A stretch of 64,000 nucleotides of DNA from Paraclostridium hominis (GTDB lineage Bacteria > Bacillota > Clostridia > Peptostreptococcales > Peptostreptococcaceae), in NCBI RefSeq assembly GCF_014306135.1, contig NZ_JACRWD010000007.1, forward strand, positions 42,760-106,759, written 5' to 3'. Each line of letters opens with the position of its first letter. The first letter of the stretch is position 1. A program made the translations under genes and the position numbers. Under the pieces are notes generated by a model. It had not been told where the DNA came from. It searched no databases and saw nothing but the letters and a program-made list of their open reading frames with translations. Below, in pieces: positions 44,943-53,147 of the stretch.

Positions 44943-45857
44943 ATGATAAAAGTAGATATAATATCGGGGTTTTTAGGTTCAGGAAAAACGACTTTAATAA
45001 AAAATCTTCTAGAATCCATTAATGATGAAAGAGTAGTTATAATTGAAAATGAATTTGGACAAATAGGAATTGACAAAGAAATTATACAAAAAGATGGATT
45101 TGATATAATTGAACTTCAAAATGGATGTATATGCTGTAGTATAAAACTAAATTTTAAAGATACTTTATTAAAAGTTATAAATAATTTTAATCCTACTCGT
45201 ATAATAATAGAGCCAACAGGGGTAGGTTTATTAAGTGAAATAATAACTATGATAAATGATTCTAAGCTTAATGAAGTTTTAAGTTTAAATTCTTTAATTA
45301 CTGTAGTTGATGGAGTGAATTACTTTGAATATATAGATAATTTTGGAGAGTTTTTTGAAGATCAAATAGAAAATGCTCAAATTATTATTATAAGTAAAAG
45401 TCAACTTATAGATAAAAATAATTTAGATAATATAATTAAATCTTTAAGAAATATTAATAAAAATGCTCATATAATACATGAAAATTGGAGTAATATATCT
45501 TTTTTAAAATTATTTGAAGTATTAAATTTATTAAGTGATGAAATTTCGGATAACTTAGATTGTAAAAATAGAAAAGATGTAACTGAAAATATGAAATCAA
45601 TTGAATCAATATCTATAAACACTCTAAAATCATATAGTGTAGAAGAAATTGAAGATATATTTAAAAATTTAAGCGAAAACACGTTTGGGAATATAATAAG
45701 ATGCAAAGGGTTTGTAGATAGTGGTGATTGTTTATTGGAATTTAATTATGTAAATAAGCAATATACTATAAAACAAAGAGTTAAAAATACAAATCCTAAG
45801 CTTACTATAATAGGTACTAATTTAAAAAAGAAAGACTTATTAAAGACATTTGAGTAG
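44943..45857 (+). CDS. CobW/COG0523-family GTPase, probable metallochaperone
   Basis: A 304-residue G3E GTPase. The P-loop is GFLGSGKTT, followed by the metal-binding motif CICC (in NGCICCSI) and the GTPase EPTG block. COG0523 proteins deliver zinc or cobalt to client enzymes. Its place within an operon of three zinc-type methyltransferases suggests delivery of zinc to these enzymes, or a corrinoid-related role; this is inference. The C-terminal domain is shorter and more divergent than usual. Confidence 0.9.
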   Translation: MIKVDIISGFLGSGKTTLIKNLLESINDERVVIIENEFGQIGIDKEIIQKDGFDIIELQNGCICCSIKLNFKDTLLKVINNFNPTRIIIEPTGVGLLSEIITMINDSKLNEVLSLNSLITVVDGVNYFEYIDNFGEFFEDQIENAQIIIISKSQLIDKNNLDNIIKSLRNINKNAHIIHENWSNISFLKLFEVLNLLSDEISDNLDCKNRKDVTENMKSIESISINTLKSYSVEEIEDIFKNLSENTFGNIIRCKGFVDSGDCLLEFNYVNKQYTIKQRVKNTNPKLTIIGTNLKKKDLLKTFE

Positions 45858-45868
45858 AGGAAGTTATA

Positions 45869-46741
45869 ATGAAAATAAATTTTACTTGTAATCAAAATGA
45901 TAATGAAAATATACCCATAGCTTTAATTAAAGCTTTAGGTATAAACTTTCCAGATTTTCACACAAATAAAGAGGATATAGCTTATATATCTAAAGGTTTA
46001 AAAAAATATAAAAATGACAGTATATGTAAAGTACCATTTTGTACTACTGTTGAAGCTGAAGCTTTTGGAGGAATTATAAACTTAGGAGATTTGAAGAGTA
46101 CTCCTAGAGTTAAAAGTTATGCTTATAATAATTTAGATGAATTATTTAATATTAAAAATATTGATTTTAATAAAGGAAGGATAAAAGAAGTATTAGAAGC
46201 TGTAAGCATTTTAAATAATGAAGGTGAAGTAGTTGCTTTAAATGTTTGTGGACCTATTACTATTATATCTTTACTTATAGATTTAAAATATTTTTATAAA
46301 GGCATTAGAAAAAACAAAGATAAAATCAATGATTTTATGAAAGTAATAGAAGATAATATTGTTAATTATATAATTAAAGGATATGAAAATGGAGCTAAGA
46401 TAATATCTTATAGTGACCCTGTAGGAGATATTAATATAGTTGGGCCTAAGGTTTATGAGGATATAGTTAGTGTAACTACTTTAAATATAATAAATAGAGT
46501 TTCAAATAAACTAGATGATTGTATTATACACTTATGTGGAAAGACATCTACTGCTTTATACAACATTGGGGCTTATGATTTTAATAAAATTAAATATAAT
46601 AATAAAATTACTTATGGACAAGCTATATGTAATTTATTAGATACTAAAGGTGTTAAAATCATAGGCAACAATTGTATGAAAAAAACTCCTTGTAAAGTTA
46701 AAGAATCAATTATTTATTCAATCAGCTTAAGTAATATCTAA
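45869..46741 (+). CDS. Third URO-D/MtaA-like protein, shortened
   Basis: A 290-residue protein of the same superfamily as the first and second methyltransferases of this operon and closest in pattern to the second (shared FCTTVEAEAFG / FCMTVEAEGMG-type segment). It retains HLCGKT and a distal Cys (NNCMKK), so zinc binding is plausible. It is about 50 residues shorter than its paralogues, mainly at the N-terminus and C-terminal helices. Could be a diverged enzyme or an accessory subunit. Last gene of the operon. Confidence 0.8.
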   Translation: MKINFTCNQNDNENIPIALIKALGINFPDFHTNKEDIAYISKGLKKYKNDSICKVPFCTTVEAEAFGGIINLGDLKSTPRVKSYAYNNLDELFNIKNIDFNKGRIKEVLEAVSILNNEGEVVALNVCGPITIISLLIDLKYFYKGIRKNKDKINDFMKVIEDNIVNYIIKGYENGAKIISYSDPVGDINIVGPKVYEDIVSVTTLNIINRVSNKLDDCIIHLCGKTSTALYNIGAYDFNKIKYNNKITYGQAICNLLDTKGVKIIGNNCMKKTPCKVKESIIYSISLSNI

Positions 46742-46744
46742 ATT

Positions 46745-46790
46745 AAAGGCTGTAGATAAATTTGTTGTAAACAAATTTATTTACAGCTTT
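46745..46790. terminator. Bidirectional terminator ending the methyltransferase operon
   Basis: A long stem of about 20 bp with one bulge and one wobble around a GTAA loop, between convergent genes. Confidence 0.8.
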
Positions 46791-46797
46791 TAATTTT

Positions 46798-48708
46798 TTA
46801 AAGTGCTGCTATTTCATTAGCGTATTTTTTTGCGTTATCAATATTTCTAAATATTTCATAAATGTTCATAAAGATTAGTTTATCATCTCGTTCTGATAAG
46901 TTATCAAAATTTTTTATTATATAATCTTTACTTAAATCACCATTTATATATCTTTGCATTTCGTTACATACATTACTTATATCCAAATTTTTTATTCTAT
47001 TATTTTTTATACTGCTTTTAAAAACACGTAAATTACTCATTACAATACGCTCACTATTTAAGAAATTTCCTATACTATCAGATAAAATCGTATTATTATT
47101 TATATTAATTTTATCGTTTGTAAGTCTATTAGTTAAAATGGTTTCTCTTAAATTATGGCTATCTAAATTATTTATATTTAAGTTTTCTAAAATAGTAGCT
47201 AAACTATTATTTAATTCAACTGATTTTTTTACTAGATTTTTAGTAACATCTTTAATTTTATAAGGGAATATTATTCTATTTGCTACAAATGCAATAACAC
47301 AACCTATTAATATAAATTTTAATCTATCAAAAGATAGTATATTAAAATCATTATTTGTAGCCCCCATACTTAGTGCAAATACAGTCATAAATATCATTTT
47401 TTTAGAGTAGTCTTTAAAGTAAAAACCTATGTATCCACAAGTAAATGCTATAAGCATTTTAACTTCCATGCTAGGTACAAGGTGAAATAATAATTCAAAT
47501 ATTAATATACCTATTAAACTTCCTTTTATCCTATCTATCATTTTAGTTTCACTAGATTCAATATAAGGTTGTACGACAGATGAAAGTGTAAATACCATCC
47601 ACTTACCCTTATATAAATCAAAATAGTCTACTACAAAAGCTCCTAAGCTAACGAGTAAAGCAATCCTAAATGCAAAAGTAAATCTAAGGGAATTTCTATT
47701 AAAGCGTCTTTTAATAACTTCTCTTTCTTTTATTTTTTCATTAATACCATACTTTTTATCGCTGTATGATAGGCCTCCATTTTCTAAATTATCTAGAATG
47801 TCCCTTAATAAAGTCATATTTTGTCTTAGTTCATATGAAATATAGTGTGAATAATGAATATCGTCTCCTTCATATATAAATTCATTAAGTTGATTTTTAA
47901 GTTCTTTAGTACTTTTTTCTTCATTCATAAATTTTAATATGTTATTAAACTGAAGTTTTAATTTTACTAAAACATCATCATACTTACCTAAATTATCTAT
48001 ATCTTCTATAGACTTTTCTAAAATTATATTAGTTCCTTCAAGAGTTTGAACTATACATAAATAAAGCTTACTTTTATCAGAAATTAAAAAGGTCTTTTCT
48101 TTTCTAGAGTATAAGCTTTGAGAAAGAGCTTGCAGTTGCTTATTTAAATTTTTACTACTTTCTTTTAATAAGTTCATATCTTTTTTTTCTAATAAAATGT
48201 TTATTTCATCAATTAATAAATCAATATTTTTACATATAGAAGATTTCGACTTATTCCAAAACTTATTTTTGTTTACTAACATCTGAACTAACATTATAAG
48301 TATGCCAGAAAGTATTAAAGCTTCTATTCTATTAGGCATATCAATTTGTTTTACTGGCATATAAAGCATAAATAAATAACAGAAAATAAAAGGCATATAT
48401 ATTGGTTTACTTGTATCAAATGTAAAGATATATACTATAAAAAATACTACTATGAATGTGAAAATTAAGGTTAGAGGGGCAGAGAAGGATGATATAAAAG
48501 CCGACAATCCAATAAATAATTCTATTAAAATAAATCTTAAAGTATTTCTTATAGGATTTGCTGTATAGTCATTTTCCATCAAAGTTACTGCTGCCATAAA
48601 ACCTGTAATACCAACTAGCATATTTGAAGTTCCAAACATACACTTAAAAAATATAGCAGTTGGTATTGCACCCATAAAAACTAATGTCTTAGATATTATA
48701 CTTTTCAT
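46798..48708 (-). CDS. FUSC/aromatic acid exporter family membrane protein
   Basis: A 636-residue protein of the FUSC/ArAE (YhfK/YccS-like) superfamily. It has two membrane blocks, each of about five or six helices (about 1-140 and 340-480), joined and followed by large cytoplasmic helical domains. Members export aromatic acids or similar compounds, or act in envelope stress; no substrate can be named. It is convergent with the methyltransferase operon; a functional link is not shown. An AGGTGG precedes the ATG. Confidence 0.82.
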   Translation of the reverse strand: MKSIISKTLVFMGAIPTAIFFKCMFGTSNMLVGITGFMAAVTLMENDYTANPIRNTLRFILIELFIGLSAFISSFSAPLTLIFTFIVVFFIVYIFTFDTSKPIYMPFIFCYLFMLYMPVKQIDMPNRIEALILSGILIMLVQMLVNKNKFWNKSKSSICKNIDLLIDEINILLEKKDMNLLKESSKNLNKQLQALSQSLYSRKEKTFLISDKSKLYLCIVQTLEGTNIILEKSIEDIDNLGKYDDVLVKLKLQFNNILKFMNEEKSTKELKNQLNEFIYEGDDIHYSHYISYELRQNMTLLRDILDNLENGGLSYSDKKYGINEKIKEREVIKRRFNRNSLRFTFAFRIALLVSLGAFVVDYFDLYKGKWMVFTLSSVVQPYIESSETKMIDRIKGSLIGILIFELLFHLVPSMEVKMLIAFTCGYIGFYFKDYSKKMIFMTVFALSMGATNNDFNILSFDRLKFILIGCVIAFVANRIIFPYKIKDVTKNLVKKSVELNNSLATILENLNINNLDSHNLRETILTNRLTNDKININNNTILSDSIGNFLNSERIVMSNLRVFKSSIKNNRIKNLDISNVCNEMQRYINGDLSKDYIIKNFDNLSERDDKLIFMNIYEIFRNIDNAKKYANEIAAL

Positions 48709-48853
48709 TTTTTTACCACCTCAAATTTATTCACTATAATAAAAAATTTACCCTTAATATAGAAAATAAAACTTACAATATAAAAATTTATCATTTGAAA
48801 AAAATATATACATATAATGTTGTATTAGAGGAAGTAATTAAGGAGGGATATTT

Positions 48854-51418
48854 ATATATTGTGAGGTTATTTTTAAATATGATAACAACATTTTAGTACT
48901 AGGTCAAAGTCTAGATGTGATTATAGAAATTTTAAAGTATTATTACAAAATAACAACTTTAAAATCAAATGATGAATTAAATATGTTAAAAAGATATGTA
49001 GAATTGCAATATCCTGATAAAAAAATTATAAAAAACTGTATAAAAGATATAAATAAAAATTATTTTGAAAAAAATTCAATAAATGAATATAAAAATATAT
49101 TTATCAAAATAGATGTAAATAAAAATTACAATGAATTTAATGCATTAAACTTAGTTAAAGATATAGATTTAATATTTGATAAAGCTAAAGATTCAAATAT
49201 AGCAACAACAATAGATATAAATTACAAAATAGATGAAACAAATAATATAGATATGTCTATATTTGATAAATATGTACATAATACTTATTTAAAAAAGAGT
49301 ATAAAATTAAATAAATATGATAGTGAAAAAAAGGTAGAAGTAAAAATTTTTGAACATAAAAAATTATTAGAAGTTAACATATTTAAAAATATAAATGATG
49401 ATGTAGATTTACAAATAATAAGCCCATCTAATGTTAAAATTCAAAATATATCTCCAAAATTAAAAGAAAAAGAATACTTTATAGAAAATACTAAAATTGA
49501 AATTTATTTTAATAAAGAAAATAATATAAATATAAAATTTACTTCAAACGATTGCATAGATTTAGGTAAATGGAAATTATTATTTAAGCCAGTTAGCGTA
49601 GAAAAAGGAAATATAGATATATATTTAAAGCTAGACGATAATAAAATAGAAAATACATTAATAGAAGGTTCAAACTTATCTGTAGTAATGTTTAGAAAAA
49701 AATTAAAAGATTTTAAAAGAACAAAGAAAAGAGAGTTTGGAGATGAAGAAGTTAATTTAGATAACTTTAGGCCTTTGTTTGTTATAGATTATTTTGATGG
49801 ATTTGAACAAGAATTAGCTAGATTAGGTAGTGTATTTAAGTTTTATAAAATAGCAGAGAATTTTGGAATATTATACATAAATAAAAATAGAATCGAAGAA
49901 TTAGGACAGATATATGGTCTTGAAAATATATTTAGGATACAAAGATATGTAAAAATGGCACAGTTAACAACAATAAGTAGAGATACAACAAATGGGTATG
50001 TAGCACTAGAAGAGATAGGAGCAAATTTTTTTAAGAATAATCCTAATATAAATATAGATGGGAGAGGCGTTATAATTGGAATTGCAAATTCTGGGATAGA
50101 TTATTTACATCCAGATTTTATATATCCAGATGGAACATCAAAAATATTATATTTATGGGATCAAACGATAGATGGAAATTCTCCAGAAGGATTTAATATA
50201 GGAACAGAATACACTAGAGAAGATATTAATAAGGCTATAGCAGAAAATAATCCAAATTTATCAATTGATGAAGAAGGAATAGGAACTGCATTAAGTGGAA
50301 TATGTACAGGGCTAGGAAATTTAAACGACCAATATAAAGGAGTAGCAGAGGGTAGTGATTTAGTAATTGTAAAACTTAAAAAAATTGATGGTTTTTATAA
50401 TAGTGCTACATTACAAGCTGCAAAAAGATATATATATGCAAAAGGGTATAAAGAAGGAAAACCTGTAGTACAAAATGTTAATTTAGGTAGTAACAACTCA
50501 GTAGTTAGAGGAATTGATTTACTTATAGATAGCTTATTTTTTGAATATGGAGTATGTGAAGTTATAGCAGCTGGAAATGAAGGTATTGGCAACGAACATG
50601 CAACAGGAAATATTGAATTTGTCGGTGATACTAAAGACATATTTTTAGAAATAACACAAGAAGAAAAAGAGTTAGAAATAGATATATGGATAAGTAAGCC
50701 TGATAAAGCAAATATAATAGTTATATCGCCATCTGGAGAAGAAAGCAAGACATCACTTGTATCTAATTTTAGCTTTGTGAAAGGTTTATTTAATAGTGAA
50801 GATACTTACTACAATATATGGACTACATACCCATTTTCATACTCAGGACAGCAACAAACTGTAATTAGATTAGAAAACGCAAAGCCAGGGGTTTGGGCAA
50901 TTAGGCTTATAGGAGATTATATAACAAATGGAATTTATCATGCATATTTACCAATAAGAAATTTATTAAATGAAGGAACTAAATTTAGAGATAGTAATCC
51001 AGAATATACAATAACCTACCCATCCATATACAAAGATACTATAAGTGTAGGAACTTACAATAGCATGGGTTCTAGTTTATGGCCAGATTCATCTAGAGGG
51101 CCTCTAGTAGGTGCTACAGGTAGGCTTGAAAAACCAGATATAATAGCTCCAGGGGTTAATATACTAGCTCCTTATACAGGGAGTAGATATGCTACAGTTA
51201 CAGGAAGTGGAGCAGCTTCTTCTTTTGTTGCAGGAGCTGTAGCTTTAATGATGCAATATACATTAGTTGATAGAAATTATAAAGATAAAGCTGTTGTGCA
51301 AAAAATAAGAACATATATAAGAGCAGGAGCAAATAGAAGTGCTCAGATAGGATATCCAAATGTAAGTTATGGATATGGAGTATTAGATATAAGAGGTATG
51401 TTTGACCAGTTGAAATAA
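48854..51418 (+). CDS. cspBA: CspBA-like germination protein with degenerate CspB half and pseudoprotease CspA half
   Basis: Two-part subtilase-like protein. From GTG 48917 it has 833 residues, but homology continues upstream. The segment from 48860 encodes EVIFKY and the rest of a Csp prodomain, and AAGGAGG at 48840-48846 lies 7 bases before an in-frame ATA at 48854, the likely start. The N-terminal half has the prodomain and a jelly-roll (near SLE-like KKLLEVNIF...ISPS) but no subtilase catalytic core. The C-terminal half is a full Csp fold whose triad is altered: N391 for Asp, I455 for His, G765 for Ser (GTG numbering). It should be catalytically dead. In C. difficile, CspB of CspBA is the active protease that matures SleC. 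Confidence 0.85.
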   Translation: MYCEVIFKYDNNILVLGQSLDVIIEILKYYYKITTLKSNDELNMLKRYVELQYPDKKIIKNCIKDINKNYFEKNSINEYKNIFIKIDVNKNYNEFNALNLVKDIDLIFDKAKDSNIATTIDINYKIDETNNIDMSIFDKYVHNTYLKKSIKLNKYDSEKKVEVKIFEHKKLLEVNIFKNINDDVDLQIISPSNVKIQNISPKLKEKEYFIENTKIEIYFNKENNINIKFTSNDCIDLGKWKLLFKPVSVEKGNIDIYLKLDDNKIENTLIEGSNLSVVMFRKKLKDFKRTKKREFGDEEVNLDNFRPLFVIDYFDGFEQELARLGSVFKFYKIAENFGILYINKNRIEELGQIYGLENIFRIQRYVKMAQLTTISRDTTNGYVALEEIGANFFKNNPNINIDGRGVIIGIANSGIDYLHPDFIYPDGTSKILYLWDQTIDGNSPEGFNIGTEYTREDINKAIAENNPNLSIDEEGIGTALSGICTGLGNLNDQYKGVAEGSDLVIVKLKKIDGFYNSATLQAAKRYIYAKGYKEGKPVVQNVNLGSNNSVVRGIDLLIDSLFFEYGVCEVIAAGNEGIGNEHATGNIEFVGDTKDIFLEITQEEKELEIDIWISKPDKANIIVISPSGEESKTSLVSNFSFVKGLFNSEDTYYNIWTTYPFSYSGQQQTVIRLENAKPGVWAIRLIGDYITNGIYHAYLPIRNLLNEGTKFRDSNPEYTITYPSIYKDTISVGTYNSMGSSLWPDSSRGPLVGATGRLEKPDIIAPGVNILAPYTGSRYATVTGSGAASSFVAGAVALMMQYTLVDRNYKDKAVVQKIRTYIRAGANRSAQIGYPNVSYGYGVLDIRGMFDQLK

Positions 51419-51435
51419 TTTATAGGAGGGGTTTT

Positions 51436-53121
51436 ATGCAAAGGTCATATATATTAATTTACAACGGTAATGTACCTGAGTTAGAAGCTGATTTAACTTC
51501 AAGAAATCTTACAAATTATATTATTTTAAATAGCAATTTGGCTTTACTTTATGTTGATGAAGATTTTGATGAACTTACTTTTGATAATATTGATTCTGTA
51601 TTCGACTGGATAAGATCTATACCTATGAGTTCACTTATAGAAATTGGAGTAGGAACTAGTGGTGGAGAAAGACCAAGAAATGTTTCTGGAGTAAATTATA
51701 TTGAGCAAAATCCATACATTAATCCATCTGGTAAAGATACAATTATTGTGATTCTTGATTCTGGAATAAATTATTTACATCCAGACTTTATAAAGGCTGA
51801 CAACACTACGAAAATACTATCTATATGGGATCAAACAACAGATAAAGGAAATCCACCAACAGACTTAAAGTTTGGAAGTGAATTTACAAGTGAAGAAATC
51901 AATAGATATATAAGCGAAAATGATGCAAGCTTGACTCAAGATACAATTGGAACGGGAACTATAGCAGCAGGTATAGTATCAGGAACTGGAAGATTAAATA
52001 ATGCATATAGAGGCATAGCATTAGATAGTGAACTGGTAATAGTAAAATTAAGAGAACATGAAGGAGTATATAAAGAAGGTAGAATTAGCTATGAATTAAC
52101 CGATTTTTTAGCAGGCATTAAATACGCAATAGAGGTTGCAGAAAGAACTCAAAAAAGAATGGTAATAAATTTAACTATTGGAGGAAAAAGTGAAGCTGTA
52201 GTTTTAACTAGTATGCTTGAATCATTTGATAGATTATTAAGACCAGGTACTATTATAGTAAGTGGTCTAGGCAATGAAGGAAATACAGATACTCATTATA
52301 GAGGAAAAATAGATGATATGAATACTGTTTCAGATATATTAATTCAAGTTGGGGAACAAAAAAATTTAGAGATTACAGTAAGTTGTATTGGACCAGACAG
52401 AATAAATGGATCTATTATATCTCCATCTGGAGAATTAAGTTACAATGTGGCTTATACCCCAGATCAAGAGATATATACAGGAAGATTTAACATAGAAAGA
52501 ACTAATTATGAAGTAAGATATTTATATCCTTGGCTGAAATCAGGAACTCAAGAATTAATCATAAACTTAACAGATATAAAGCCTGGAATATGGACATTAA
52601 GGTTAACTCCTGAATTTATAATTACTGGCGATTACGATGTATTTTTACCTAACAAGAACTTAATAGATGAAGAAACTAGATTTATAAATTCTAATTCTTT
52701 TTCTACAACTACTTGGTTTGCAGCAACAGATAATGTAATAGGAGTAGGTGGATATAATAATAAAATTGATAGTATGTGGATTCGATCTTCAAGAGGAACT
52801 ATAAATCAAAACCCTATAAAACCAGATATAGTAGCTCCAGGAGTAGATATAATAGGTCCTTATAAAAATGATGAGCATATAAAGGCAAGTGGTACAGGAA
52901 TAAGTAGTTCAATTGTTAGTGGAGTGGCCGCTATTTTAATGGAGTATTTAAGGTCGCAAAGTTATTATAGTAGAAATTTATTATTTACAGAAGTTATAAA
53001 AACTTACTTAATGATTGGAGCAGATAAAAAAGATATATATACATATCCTAATGTAAATATGGGGTATGGACTTTTAAATTTTAGAAGTACTATGCAACAG
53101 ATTGCAAAAAATTTAAGATGA
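51436..53121 (+). CDS. cspC: CspC germination pseudoprotease
   Basis: A 561-residue subtilase-like protein with prodomain, subtilase core and jelly-roll insertion. The catalytic Asp is kept (D108 in ILDSG), but the His is Thr173 and the Ser is Gly488, the same substitutions as in C. difficile CspC, which takes part in bile-salt and cogerminant signalling. It is located 17 bases after cspBA with an AGGAGGGG Shine-Dalgarno, so the two are co-transcribed. It probably acts as a signalling partner of the Csp complex in the spore. Confidence 0.93.
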   Translation: MQRSYILIYNGNVPELEADLTSRNLTNYIILNSNLALLYVDEDFDELTFDNIDSVFDWIRSIPMSSLIEIGVGTSGGERPRNVSGVNYIEQNPYINPSGKDTIIVILDSGINYLHPDFIKADNTTKILSIWDQTTDKGNPPTDLKFGSEFTSEEINRYISENDASLTQDTIGTGTIAAGIVSGTGRLNNAYRGIALDSELVIVKLREHEGVYKEGRISYELTDFLAGIKYAIEVAERTQKRMVINLTIGGKSEAVVLTSMLESFDRLLRPGTIIVSGLGNEGNTDTHYRGKIDDMNTVSDILIQVGEQKNLEITVSCIGPDRINGSIISPSGELSYNVAYTPDQEIYTGRFNIERTNYEVRYLYPWLKSGTQELIINLTDIKPGIWTLRLTPEFIITGDYDVFLPNKNLIDEETRFINSNSFSTTTWFAATDNVIGVGGYNNKIDSMWIRSSRGTINQNPIKPDIVAPGVDIIGPYKNDEHIKASGTGISSSIVSGVAAILMEYLRSQSYYSRNLLFTEVIKTYLMIGADKKDIYTYPNVNMGYGLLNFRSTMQQIAKNLR

Positions 53122-53147
53122 TAAAATAAAAAGTAAGGATTGGTTAT

